NCBI RefSeq assembly: GCF_000315055.1
Contig: NZ_BAER01000017.1
Location: forward strand, 62,001 to 126,000
DNA length: 64,000 nt
Reading direction: 5' to 3'
Source: Paraglaciecola polaris LMG 21857
Lineage (GTDB): Bacteria; Pseudomonadota; Gammaproteobacteria; Enterobacterales; Alteromonadaceae
Part shown: one piece after another, positions 1 through 8,384 of the stretch
Position numbering within the stretch: position 1 is the first letter of the stretch
How the letters are laid out: the number at the start of each line of letters is the position of its first letter
The notes under the pieces: generated by a model
The model's input: the letters and a program-made list of their open reading frames with translations, nothing else
Told to the model about the DNA's origin: nothing
Databases searched by the model: none
Made by a program: the position numbers and the translations under genes

Positions 1-1237
1 AGAAAAAGTCATTGGTGGCATTGGTATAGCTCACTTCCCAAAAACCATGTTCTAACTCGCCTTGTAACGCAGTGTTAAAACGAAAGGTATCCGATTCAGT
101 ATGCGCAAAATCAGGTGCTTTACCGTTACCCTCTGCACGGCCAAAAAAGGTTACGGCTTGACCAAACGGATTCTCAGGATGATCAGCAGGTACAACTGGG
201 CCGGTTAATATAGGGAAACTTGGTGCGCCCCCCCGTGAAGCTCTGTTACGCGCGAAGCTGACTTCAGTAGTCCAGCTCATAGTGTCAGATACTTCGTATT
301 CCGCTTTAACATAAGCATTTAGGCGTGATTCGTCCGGTACATATGAGTAATCTTTACCGAAGTCAAACATACACATACCCACATCTAAACCGGGTACTGT
401 GCCTGGAGGAGCAAGTAAATTAGCGGCCCCGCCGAATTCTTCACAACCGTACGGGTCAATAAAAGGTGTTGCCCCGATGAAATAAGAACCAGGGTTACCC
501 AAAGCACTGCTGTCATCTTGAGGTCGACTTAAACGACGATCTTTAATAAATAGTGGTGAACGATTGGTATAACTCACTGCCGCAATGATGCTACTTTTAT
601 CATTACTGGTTCCCCATAAACCTTGCAACACATATTCTTTATTGTTGCCGTGGGCACCGTCTTGATAATCTGCGCTGAGTTTGACCCCTTCATAATTACG
701 CTTGGTGATGAAGTTAACAACACCTGCTACTGCGTCTGAGCCATAAAGTGCAGAAGCACCATCTTTAATGATCTCCACTCTATCAATGGCAATCATAGGT
801 ACCAACGAGCTGGTATCTACAAAGTTCAAACCGGCATTGGTGGGCTGCGACGTGACAACCTGACGTTTGTTATTCAACAATACCAAAGTTGAGGCAACGC
901 CTAAACCACGTAAGTTGATGTTTGATGTGCCCGCTGTGGCATTTTGGGTAAAAGCATCCGGATTGTTTTCCGCTCCAGTATTAATCGTCAATGTCTGCGT
1001 GATATCGGCGATGTTTTTCGCACCTAATGCATCAATAGCAACACTATCAACAACAGACAGCGGTGACGGTGATTCAAAGTTTTCGCTGCGACGAACGAAA
1101 CTCCCTGTCACCATAATCATTTCGATATCTTCTTTTTTCTTTACGTCGGCTTCTTGGGCCAATACTGAAGGGGTAGCAAATAGAAATTGAGCGGAAATGG
1201 CCGCAGCTAAAGCACTGACTCGTGTTTTTATCTTCAT
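1..1237 (-). CDS. TonB-dependent receptor, N-terminal part (cut by window edge)
   Basis: The reading frame is open from the ATG at 1237 to the window's left edge (about 412 codons), so only the N-terminal half is seen. The protein starts with a signal peptide (MKIKTRVSALAAAISAQFLF, cleaved near VLAQ), then a short basic and acidic linker ending in EMIMVTGSFVRR, which is a typical TonB-box region. A plug domain follows (SPSPLSVVD, INLRGLGVASTLVLLNNKR, IDRVEIIKDGASALYGSDAVAGVVNFITK), then the first barrel strands. Such outer-membrane receptors import substrates using TonB energy. The plug style matches receptors that marine Alteromonadales use for carbohydrates, lipids and other organic nutrients. 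The substrate cannot be read from the sequence. A FadR-like palindrome at 1452-1468 is the only regulatory hint. The family assignment is firm. Confidence 0.93.
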   Translation of the reverse strand, partial: MKIKTRVSALAAAISAQFLFATPSVLAQEADVKKKEDIEMIMVTGSFVRRSENFESPSPLSVVDSVAIDALGAKNIADITQTLTINTGAENNPDAFTQNATAGTSNINLRGLGVASTLVLLNNKRQVVTSQPTNAGLNFVDTSSLVPMIAIDRVEIIKDGASALYGSDAVAGVVNFITKRNYEGVKLSADYQDGAHGNNKEYVLQGLWGTSNDKSSIIAAVSYTNRSPLFIKDRRLSRPQDDSSALGNPGSYFIGATPFIDPYGCEEFGGAANLLAPPGTVPGLDVGMCMFDFGKDYSYVPDESRLNAYVKAEYEVSDTMSWTTEVSFARNRASRGGAPSFPILTGPVVPADHPENPFGQAVTFFGRAEGNGKAPDFAHTESDTFRFNTALQGELEHGFWEVSYTNATNDFF

Positions 1238-1451
1238 TGTGTGTTCTCGAGGTAATTATTAGATACAAATCGAGCGTGTAAACAACGGACTTACCAACCA
1301 CTCAGACCGCGCGTCAATATTGTCTAATAGTTATAATTCTTATCAGTAAGTGACTGATTCTCAGGCGCTAAACTAATGCGCCATAGTGATAGTAGGGGGG
1401 GAAAGAGGATATGTAAATGCAATGTTATTTATATGTGAACATTAACTCAAG

Positions 1452-1468
1452 TCATGGTCAGACCAGAT
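1452..1468. promoter_or_regulatory. FadR-like operator upstream of the TonB receptor
   Basis: The core TGGTCAGACCA (1455-1465) is a perfect palindrome about a central base and matches the centre of the known FadR consensus AACTGGTCNGACCAGTT. Read on the minus strand, the 17-mer begins ATCTGGTCTGACCA. It lies 215 bp upstream of the TonB receptor start and about 50 bp beyond the maoC stop, so it most likely serves the receptor. This is inferred from the motif alone. Confidence 0.5.
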
Positions 1469-1518
1469 GGCGTGAATTAGAGCAACCTCTTAGGTAAAAA
1501 GATTGCTCATACTAAAGT

Positions 1519-1965
1519 CTACCCGAGCAGCATCATTAAAAATGTACCCACCAAGGCAGGCTTATCACGGCCTTTAATATCAACTTGTGTATCGAAGCTA
1601 AAAAGCGTTCCCATTGCTTTACTTTCTTTTCTCGCCAATGTGGAAATGAAACGAATTTCGTCTTCCACCCTGACCGGCTCTAAGAAACGGATTTTATCTA
1701 CACCGTAATTTAAAACGGTTTGCGTACTGGAGTCGAGTTGTACCATACCGTAGAACGCTTCCGGCATAAGGGTGACACTTAGGTAACCGTGCGCAATCGT
1801 CGTTTTAAACGGGCTTTCTTTTTGACATCGCTCTACGTCTAAGTGTATCCACTGATGATCCCCCGTCGCCTCGGCAAACAAGTTAATCCGTGCTTGATCT
1901 ATCTTCATCCAATCGCTTGGTTCTAATTGCTCACCTACATCAAGTTGTAATAAATCTTTGGCCAT
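1519..1965 (-). CDS. MaoC-like (hot-dog fold) dehydratase
   Basis: This 148-residue single-domain protein is of the MaoC/NodN type, in the family of (R)-specific enoyl-CoA hydratases. The catalytic-type segment is ATGDHQWIHLD at about residues 33-43. It keeps the Asp and His of the hydratase motif but has Gln where classical PhaJ enzymes have Asn, as in the NodN subgroup. It ends with the conserved TIAHGYLSVTL segment and a C-terminal strand. The start at 1965 has a strong GAGGAG eight bases upstream. It is probably cytoplasmic and acts on acyl-CoA intermediates; the exact substrate is unknown. It stands alone, between the TonB receptor and a divergent M23 peptidase gene. Genes for fatty-acid oxidation nearby (fadE) fit a lipid role, but this is inference. 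Confidence 0.85.
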   Translation of the reverse strand: MAKDLLQLDVGEQLEPSDWMKIDQARINLFAEATGDHQWIHLDVERCQKESPFKTTIAHGYLSVTLMPEAFYGMVQLDSSTQTVLNYGVDKIRFLEPVRVEDEIRFISTLARKESKAMGTLFSFDTQVDIKGRDKPALVGTFLMMLLG

Positions 1966-2223
1966 CAGTGGCTCCTCGAATATGTAATTAATCTTTACGC
2001 TAGCACCGTCACTCTAGTGGTGACAACTCACCTGAATTTATTCAGATGTATAAATTTAAAGTGAACGACAAAATACTCACCACTATTTTCTTTGTAGCCC
2101 AAAAGGTTAAGTAATTTCATCGTAATAATTGCTTGTTCTATCTGAGACGAGAAATTAATTTATCGAATGTAGGTCTGTGTCTAATGTCTGCGAATATCGC
2201 ACAACAGCTTAATGAGGAAGAAA

Positions 2224-3018
2224 ATGCAAAAAATGTGGTTGAGCCTAGGTTTATTAAGTAGTGTGCCTTTTTTGACTCACGCCTACTGTATCGATGATTG
2301 GGCATGTTTTGACAAGATTAGTAATAAGCAAAAAGTAGAATATTGGTTACGTAATAACAAGCCTTACCCCATCACGTCTACACTTGAAGTGACGACCCGA
2401 AATCTGCACAGTACTGATAAGAAGCGCGTGCATTATAGTGAAACACGGGTTCTTGGCCCATTCGAACGGGTGAAAGTGTTGTCATTAAGTGTATTCGACC
2501 CGCTGCGCTCAACACGTATTAAGGAAAACTTTTTCTGGACACCCGGCATTCAAAACGCAGCCCACGATGACAGCTACCGCTACGCCTTACCTTATTCAGC
2601 AAATCATTCATTTCGATTAGTTCAGGGGGTGAACGGGGGGTTTAGCCATCATGGAGCTTCTCGTTACGCGTATGATTATGCGATGCCTGTCGGTACGCCC
2701 GTGCACGCAGCCCGCAATGGTCAGGTCATTGATCTTCAGCAGAAACATAACAAGGGTGGAGCAAGCCGCCGCTATTCTCGATTTGCCAACTTTGTGACGA
2801 TTTTACACACCGACGGCACCACGGGTGAGTATTATCATTTGCAGCAATACGGTGTCAAAGTAACGTTAGGTGAGCATGTTACCCGAGGTCAGTTGATCGG
2901 CTACTCGGGGAATACCGGCTTTTCTTCCTTACCCCACCTACACTTCGCGGTCTATCAAGCTAAAAGTCATGGTAAATACCAATCGCTCCCAATAAATTTC
3001 GTATCGTCGCAACCTTGA
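2224..3018 (+). CDS. secreted M23-family metallopeptidase
   Basis: This 264-residue exported protein has a signal peptide (MQKMWLSLGLLSSVPFLTHA) and a beta-rich N-terminal region of about 110 residues. A LytM/M23 peptidase domain covers about residues 120-260. Zinc ligands can be read as His143 and Asp151 in SHHGASRYAYDYAMPVGTPV, and His238/His240 in the HLH motif; His205 is the likely general base. The extended spacing between the first His and Asp occurs in a subgroup of M23 proteins. I chose the ATG at 2224 because GAGGAA lies just before it; an in-frame ATG at 2212 has no ribosome site. It probably trims peptidoglycan cross-links in the periplasm or is an endopeptidase of similar kind. 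It is not in an operon. Confidence 0.88.
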   Translation: MQKMWLSLGLLSSVPFLTHAYCIDDWACFDKISNKQKVEYWLRNNKPYPITSTLEVTTRNLHSTDKKRVHYSETRVLGPFERVKVLSLSVFDPLRSTRIKENFFWTPGIQNAAHDDSYRYALPYSANHSFRLVQGVNGGFSHHGASRYAYDYAMPVGTPVHAARNGQVIDLQQKHNKGGASRRYSRFANFVTILHTDGTTGEYYHLQQYGVKVTLGEHVTRGQLIGYSGNTGFSSLPHLHFAVYQAKSHGKYQSLPINFVSSQP

Positions 3019-3290
3019 CCTGCATCCCTGCTTGCGAAAACATAGGCCACAAAAAAATACCTGTCGACATAAGGCCATATACCTATAAACATTAGCCATA
3101 TTACGTTTTGCGAATAAGACTAACTCGCAAAATGGTGACTGGTACCGCTACTGAAAGTCGATTAGTGCCCATATATATTCAGTTTCAGCACGTCGCTGTG
3201 GTTAAAGCTTTACACACACAAGCCCTATTCTCGCCACACCTAAATTAAGAAATGTTTGATCTATTTTGAGAATTGCGTAGTATCAAACCC
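3019..3290. other. non-coding gap before fadE
   Basis: This AT-rich stretch holds no convincing gene and no terminator-like hairpin. A TTTTGCGAATAAG / ACTCGCAAAA inverted pair near 3105-3133 could form a weak hairpin. The fadE promoter is expected in its distal part, next to the FadR-like site. Confidence 0.4.
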
Positions 3291-3307
3291 AACTGGTCAG
3301 ATGAGCG
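3291..3307. promoter_or_regulatory. FadR-like operator in front of fadE
   Basis: AACTGGTCAGATGAGCG matches the FadR consensus AACTGGTCNGACCAGTT in 13 of 17 positions, with the left half-site perfect. It ends 14 bases before the fadE start codon, a position that fits repression. In enterobacteria and vibrios fadE is a FadR target, which supports the call. Confidence 0.55.
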
Positions 3308-3321
3308 GATGAGTAATCATT

Positions 3322-5577
3322 ATGAGTATTAGAACAAATCTTAAAAAAGTATTACCGGCAATTTCATTAACAGAGCAAGAAGCACTAGATGCAGGTGATG
3401 TATGGATTGAATCGTCAATTTATCGTGGAAGCCCTGACATGCAAGCGTTGCGTGCAATCCCGAAAGCGACATTAAGCGTTGACGAGCAAGCTTTTCTAGA
3501 CGGTCCTGTTCAGCAGTTGCTGAAAATGGTTGACGACTACGAACTGCAAAACGGTAATCACTTGCCGCAAAAGGTTTTGGACTTTTTATCGGTAAACAAA
3601 TTTTTTGCTCTCATCATTCCTAAAAAATTTGGCGGATTAGAGTTTTCTCCCTATGCCAACTCCACTATTGTTGCCACTATTGCTGTTAAAAGTAGTGCCG
3701 TAGCAGTAACCGTTATGGTGCCAAATTCTTTGGGCCCAGGTGAGTTACTCATGCATTATGGTACGACTGCTCAACAAGACCATTGGCTACCTAGCTTGGC
3801 CGTTGGTAAAGACATTCCTTGTTTCGCCCTAACCAGTCCTGAAGCAGGCTCTGATGCTGGCGCGATTCCAGATACCGGCATAGTTACCAAAGGTATGCAC
3901 AACGGCGAAGAAGTACTTGGTTTATCACTGACGTGGGACAAGCGTTACATTACCCTTGCGCCGATTGCCACCGTGCTTGGTTTGGCCTTTAAAGTATTTG
4001 ACCCAGAAAGCTTGCTCGGCGACACCGTCGAGTTAGGTATTACCTGTGCGCTTATTCCTAAATCTCACCCAGGTGTTGAATTGGGTAACCGTCATGATCC
4101 CATGGGTATTCGTTTTTACAACGGTACCACACGGGGAAACAAGGTATTCATTCCTATGGATTTCATCATAGGTGGCGAGAAAAACATCGGTCGCGGCTGG
4201 CAAATGCTTGTGAGCTGCCTAGGTGCTGGGCGCGGTATATCCCTTCCCGCTATGGGGGTTGCATCTGCACAATCAGCGCTGAAATCAACTGCTGAGTACT
4301 CATTTGTACGTGAGCAATTTGGTGTACCTATTGGGCGTTTTGAAGGCATTCAAGAAAAACTAGCTGATATTGCAGGTAAAACCTTCGTCTTAGAAGCAAT
4401 GCGTGTACTCACTACTGAAGGGTTAGGATTAGGTCTTAAACCATCCGTAGTAACAGCTATGGCTAAATACCACATGACAGAATTAGGTCGTGATGTATGC
4501 AATACCGCAATGGACATCCAAGCAGGCAAAGCAATTCAACGCGGCCCACAAAACACCTTAGCCAATAGTTATGCGGCTCAGCCCATTGCCATTACCGTCG
4601 AAGGTGCAAATATTCTGACTCGTAGCTTAATGATTTTCGGCCAAGGTGCGATGCGCTGTCATCCCCATATGAAAGAAATGGTCGACTTGATACACAGCGA
4701 CGACTCATCGGCTGATAAAGAATTCAACAAGGTGCTGGGTAAAACTATTCGCTTCAGCGTTAAAAATGCATTGCGTAGTTTTAGCAAAAGTTATGTGACC
4801 TTGACTCGTGGAGCTCAGTCTAGTCTGCCTGAAGTCAAGCCGTACGAAAAACGCATCAACGCGCTTTCAGCGAAACTTGCGCCCCTTGCCGATTTATCGT
4901 TACTGGTATTAGGCGGCGATTTGAAAAAGGCAGAAATGCTTTCTGCACGTTTAGGCGATGTAATGAGCTACCTTTACGCGTCAATGGCGGTAATACGCTT
5001 TTATGAGCAACGCGTGACGAATCGTATTGAAGCAAGGCCTTACTTTGATTACGCCATACAGTGGTGTTTACAACAAGGTGAGCAAGCTCTGAACGAATTT
5101 ATCAGCAACTTCCCGAATACGGCGACACGTGGTCTGATGCGTTTGTTAACCAACACCTATACCCGTTCGGTACCTGCGATATCTGACGAGTTGAAACGTC
5201 AGCTTTCGAATGCGACTATGGATCAAAGCAGTATCATGGCTGATTTAACGCATTTGGTTAAAGTTATTCCTGGTGATGCTAATCACATCAACCAAGACGC
5301 ATTTATCGCAAAACATGCTGTTATGCCAATTCTTAAAGTGGTGCAAAAAGCGCTACGGAAAAATCCGGTGGTACCTTTTGTTTCCTTTGAACATGCGGTC
5401 ACTACACTGCATGAAAATGGTGAACTAAGCGCAGACGATTTCGCTCGCGTGATCGATTATAACAATAAGCGACAGTTAGCCGTGCGTGTTGATGAGTACA
5501 CCTTTGACATGGAATTGCTTGATGCAAATCAACAACTAGTCAAAGCTGAACCAAAGACGCAAAACAACGCAGCTTAA
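3322..5577 (+). CDS. fadE: acyl-CoA dehydrogenase, FadE type
   Basis: This 751-residue enzyme catalyses the first, FAD-dependent step of fatty-acid beta-oxidation, acyl-CoA to trans-2-enoyl-CoA. The N-terminal, middle and C-terminal acyl-CoA dehydrogenase domains occupy about residues 70-470 (CFALTSPEAGSDAGAIPDTG in the FAD-contact region; EQFGVPIGRFEGIQEKLADIAG in the helical domain). They are followed by the FadE-specific DUF1974 region of about 250 residues. It is shorter than E. coli FadE (814) because it lacks the N-terminal membrane segments; it begins directly with a soluble helix. The ribosome site is weak. A FadR-like box sits just upstream and a strong terminator follows the stop. 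It is monocistronic. The family is certain; being the main FadE of the cell is likely. Confidence 0.9.
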   Translation: MSIRTNLKKVLPAISLTEQEALDAGDVWIESSIYRGSPDMQALRAIPKATLSVDEQAFLDGPVQQLLKMVDDYELQNGNHLPQKVLDFLSVNKFFALIIPKKFGGLEFSPYANSTIVATIAVKSSAVAVTVMVPNSLGPGELLMHYGTTAQQDHWLPSLAVGKDIPCFALTSPEAGSDAGAIPDTGIVTKGMHNGEEVLGLSLTWDKRYITLAPIATVLGLAFKVFDPESLLGDTVELGITCALIPKSHPGVELGNRHDPMGIRFYNGTTRGNKVFIPMDFIIGGEKNIGRGWQMLVSCLGAGRGISLPAMGVASAQSALKSTAEYSFVREQFGVPIGRFEGIQEKLADIAGKTFVLEAMRVLTTEGLGLGLKPSVVTAMAKYHMTELGRDVCNTAMDIQAGKAIQRGPQNTLANSYAAQPIAITVEGANILTRSLMIFGQGAMRCHPHMKEMVDLIHSDDSSADKEFNKVLGKTIRFSVKNALRSFSKSYVTLTRGAQSSLPEVKPYEKRINALSAKLAPLADLSLLVLGGDLKKAEMLSARLGDVMSYLYASMAVIRFYEQRVTNRIEARPYFDYAIQWCLQQGEQALNEFISNFPNTATRGLMRLLTNTYTRSVPAISDELKRQLSNATMDQSSIMADLTHLVKVIPGDANHINQDAFIAKHAVMPILKVVQKALRKNPVVPFVSFEHAVTTLHENGELSADDFARVIDYNNKRQLAVRVDEYTFDMELLDANQQLVKAEPKTQNNAA

Positions 5578-5594
5578 CAGCTGGCAGGGAAAGC

Positions 5595-5630
5595 AAAAGG
5601 GGGATGATATATTATCATTCCCCCTTTTTT
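5595..5630. terminator. bidirectional terminator between fadE and the sugar-acid operon
   Basis: A GGGGGATGATA stem pairs with TATCATTCCCCC (one bulged T). It is flanked by an A run on the left and six T on the right, so it can stop transcription from both converging genes. Confidence 0.85.
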
Positions 5631-5675
5631 ATATTGTCACACACGCCTTAGCGGCGAACGCTCAGCGAATGTATG

Positions 5676-6851
5676 CTACTTCACTTCCATGTGCGGTGAG
5701 CGATACACAATTTTATCGTTAAGGTCGATGCCAATTCCTGGCACTTCAGAGACTTCAAAAAAGCCATTTACCGGCTGAGGATCTTGAATACACAGTTCGC
5801 GGTTCCAATCTTTGATGGCATAAGTATGATGTTCGTGGATCAAGAAATTAGGGATTGCCGTTTCTAAGTGCAAGCTTGCAGCCGTTGCTACGGGTCCGCC
5901 ACATACATGGGCTTGAATACGAACATCGTAAACATCAGCATAATCACAGACCTTTTTCGCTTCAGTAAAACCACCACACAAACCAATATCAGGCTGCAAT
6001 ACATCCAAACTTTGATCTTCCAGATAGGGTCTAACACCCCAACGATTATATAAACGCTCACCACCCGCAATAGGAACATTAACCCGTTTAGCTACCTTGT
6101 CATGCAGTTTAGAATTAAGATAATTCACCGGTTCTTCATAAAACAAACAGCCTATATCCTCGACCATTTCACCCAATTGGATCGCGGTGGCGACACCCAA
6201 TAAGCTGTGACATTCGAAAATGATGTCCACATCATCCCCCACTGCATCTCGGATAGCCTGTAAGCGCGCTCTGAATAAACGCAGCTCAGGTTGTGTAAAC
6301 AATTTGGTGCGGTCAAAATGCCCCGCTCCCGTTTTATCATAAACAATAGGGTCAACCTTCACTGCATCATAGCCTTGAGCTACGGCTTTTTCTGCAGCTC
6401 GCCCATAATCCAGTGGATCGTTTAAACGCGTAACTTCACTGTCCCAGTCAAACTGTAATTGACTGGCATAGGTACGTAATTTTTCATTGGTTTTGCCCCC
6501 AAGCAGCTGATACAAAGGCACATTTAAGGCTTTCGCTTTTATGTCCCATAACGCGGTATCTATGGCACTCATCGCCGCATAAATGATGGGCCCGCCACCT
6601 AAACCCCAGAAACTCTCACGCAACATTCGGCTCCACAGCAACTCAGTGTTGACGGGGTTAAAGCCAATTAACATCGCCTCAGCAATCTCTTTGATCATGT
6701 GCGCCGCAGCACTGTGTCCTAAATCATAGGCGAGGCCTGCCTCCCCCACTCCACTGATGCCCTCATCGGTGTGAATACGTACAAACACAGGGTTCCAGAC
6801 TGGGCGTTTAGGGCATTCAATATCAAAAATTTCGACGCGGGTAATCTTCAT
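5676..6851 (-). CDS. enolase-superfamily sugar-acid dehydratase or cycloisomerase
   Basis: This 391-residue protein belongs to the mandelate racemase/muconate lactonizing enzyme family. The N-terminal capping domain (1-130) is followed by a TIM barrel. Catalytic features are visible: Lys165 in the VKVDP motif, metal ligands Glu213 (FECHS), Glu239 (YEEPV) and Glu265 (GGERL), and His315 in QAHVCGGP as general acid/base. His215 beside the first metal ligand resembles acid-sugar dehydratases such as D-galactonate dehydratase. Marine relatives in this group also include 3,6-anhydro-galactonate cycloisomerases of agar breakdown. The substrate is therefore an aldonic or related sugar acid, not settled by sequence. 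It is the second gene after the class II aldolase, 54 bp apart, with its own AGGAA ribosome site. Confidence 0.82.
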   Translation of the reverse strand: MKITRVEIFDIECPKRPVWNPVFVRIHTDEGISGVGEAGLAYDLGHSAAAHMIKEIAEAMLIGFNPVNTELLWSRMLRESFWGLGGGPIIYAAMSAIDTALWDIKAKALNVPLYQLLGGKTNEKLRTYASQLQFDWDSEVTRLNDPLDYGRAAEKAVAQGYDAVKVDPIVYDKTGAGHFDRTKLFTQPELRLFRARLQAIRDAVGDDVDIIFECHSLLGVATAIQLGEMVEDIGCLFYEEPVNYLNSKLHDKVAKRVNVPIAGGERLYNRWGVRPYLEDQSLDVLQPDIGLCGGFTEAKKVCDYADVYDVRIQAHVCGGPVATAASLHLETAIPNFLIHEHHTYAIKDWNRELCIQDPQPVNGFFEVSEVPGIGIDLNDKIVYRSPHMEVK

Positions 6852-6905
6852 TTAATGTATTCCTGAAAGAGTAAATTTAAATTGTGAGGCGTTCGATAAA
6901 AACGT

Positions 6906-7676
6906 CTATTCACAAAAAGAGGGGTCGAGTTTGTACGCTTTGCGTAACATAGCTGGCCACGCTATTTGACCGCCGGTTTCGCCGCTGTGCACCACATTAG
7001 CCTGAGCGTATATACCATCAACAATTGGCTGAGGTATCTCGATAACCGATTGATTAGCTTGCAATAAATCCATTTGAATTTCACATGCTCTTTGTAAATC
7101 ATAAAAACGCATAAACGCATCGCCGACTGTGGGCCCTAACGTTAGGCCTCCGTGGTTATGCAATAACATATGGTTGTTACTAGCTAAGTCGTCTTGTAAA
7201 CGTTTCTTTTCATCTCTGTTTACTGCCAAGCCTTCGTAAGCGTGGTAGCTCATAGATGAAAGTGAAAACATGGCGTACTGACTCCAAGGTTGCAGTCCGC
7301 CTTTTAAACTCGCGACGCTGATTGTAGCCTTAGTGTGCAAATGAATAATACATTGCGCGTCATGTCGAACTTCATGAATGGCACTGTGAATGGTAAAACC
7401 AGCTGGGTTGATTGAGTACGATGAACCATCAAGTATATTACCAACGAGGTCAACTTTGACTAAATTTGACGCGGTTACTTCGTCAAATGTCAGCCCAAAT
7501 GGATTGATAAGATATTCATCAGTATGCGGAATGCGCGCTGAAATATGGGTGTAAATTAAATCCCCCCAACGACTATCAGCCACCAGTCGATAACAGGCAG
7601 CTAAATCGACGCGAGCCTGCCATTCAACAGCCGAAACCTGACCTTTTAAACTTCTATCCGTTAACGCAAACACCAT
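6906..7676 (-). CDS. class II aldolase/adducin family protein
   Basis: This 256-residue cytoplasmic protein has the class II aldolase/adducin fold over almost its full length. Zinc ligands are seen at His112 and His114 (IIHLHTKA) and in the NHGGLTLG loop near residue 173. The catalytic Glu of fuculose-phosphate aldolase is not evident before the PAGFTIHSAI segment, so it may be a decarboxylase, epimerase-like or divergent aldolase. It is the first gene of a two-gene operon with the enolase-superfamily enzyme. Together they suggest dehydration of a sugar acid followed by further processing of the product. The start at 7676 is the only ATG near the domain boundary. Substrate unknown. Confidence 0.83.
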   Translation of the reverse strand: MVFALTDRSLKGQVSAVEWQARVDLAACYRLVADSRWGDLIYTHISARIPHTDEYLINPFGLTFDEVTASNLVKVDLVGNILDGSSYSINPAGFTIHSAIHEVRHDAQCIIHLHTKATISVASLKGGLQPWSQYAMFSLSSMSYHAYEGLAVNRDEKKRLQDDLASNNHMLLHNHGGLTLGPTVGDAFMRFYDLQRACEIQMDLLQANQSVIEIPQPIVDGIYAQANVVHSGETGGQIAWPAMLRKAYKLDPSFCE

Positions 7677-8084
7677 GGCTCCTTAACTTTTATGACACGT
7701 AAATAATCAATACAAAATATCAGGCATGGGCTAAACCAATTAAACCTGACGATAACGTAATACACTTATTCGTTGTGTACTTGCCCTCAGTTGAATGCCG
7801 AGCACTTAGATGATGCAGACAATACTAACTGAGTTGCAAATAATATCCGATACCGATGGGCTTTACCTTATGGGTTTTACATCTATCGCACTGGGTTTAC
7901 CCTGAATGATTAACAATTTCCTGTCTCTGGCATCTGTTGATATGCGCCTATTCAGCTTAATCAGGTATTAATTACTTTTGTCTCGCGCGCTGTGGCCGTG
8001 GCACAATAGGCCAATAATCGTAAACGCTTTATGCACTATTGCTTAGCGGATACCTCTCATCTTAACGACTCAAGGCAATACATT
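7677..8084. promoter_or_regulatory. divergent intergenic region with three TGGGTTTTAC-like repeats
   Basis: No gene is visible here. The region must carry promoters for the aldolase operon (minus) and ppiC (plus). Three similar 10-11-base direct repeats are present: ATGGGCTTTAC at 7856, ATGGGTTTTAC at 7870 and CTGGGTTTAC at 7891, separated by 14 and 21 bases. They may be operator copies for an unknown regulator. Confidence 0.3.
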
Positions 8085-8360
8085 ATGAAAGCAGGTGCAT
8101 GCCACATATTGGTAAAAACTGAAAAAGAAGCCCAACAACTGAAAGCACAGTTAGACAAGGGCGCTAACTTTTCACAACTGGCTAAAAAGCACTCCCAATG
8201 TCCGTCAGGAAAAAAAGGCGGCGACTTAGGTGAATTTAGCCCAGGCACCATGGTTAAAGCGTTTGATAACGTGGTATTTAAAAAAGAAATATTAACCGTT
8301 CATGGTCCAGTAAAAACCCAATTTGGTTATCACTTGATAAAAACCCTCTACCGAAATTAA
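8085..8360 (+). CDS. ppiC: parvulin-type peptidyl-prolyl cis-trans isomerase C
   Basis: This 91-residue single-domain rotamase closely resembles E. coli PpiC (93 residues). It has the start [16 protein letters not shown], the signature [16 protein letters not shown], and the end [14 protein letters not shown]. It has no signal peptide, so it is a cytoplasmic folding helper. An upstream in-frame ATG at 8031 would add 18 residues not found in the family, so I start at 8085. It is monocistronic and converges with the dioxygenase-like gene. Confidence 0.93.
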   Translation: MKAGACHILVKTEKEAQQLKAQLDKGANFSQLAKKHSQCPSGKKGGDLGEFSPGTMVKAFDNVVFKKEILTVHGPVKTQFGYHLIKTLYRN

Positions 8361-8384
8361 TAGAGGCCGTCTATCGCATTAAAT

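Noticed and set aside
867-1190. Plus-strand ORF opposite the TonB receptor
   Set aside because: It is antisense to the well-conserved plug domain and has no domain of its own.
1482-1510. GAGCAA/TTGCTC hairpin as maoC terminator
   Set aside because: The stem is short and no T-run follows on the minus strand.
8031-8084. N-terminal extension of PpiC
   Set aside because: The family starts at the equivalent of 8085 and no ribosome site precedes the earlier ATG.
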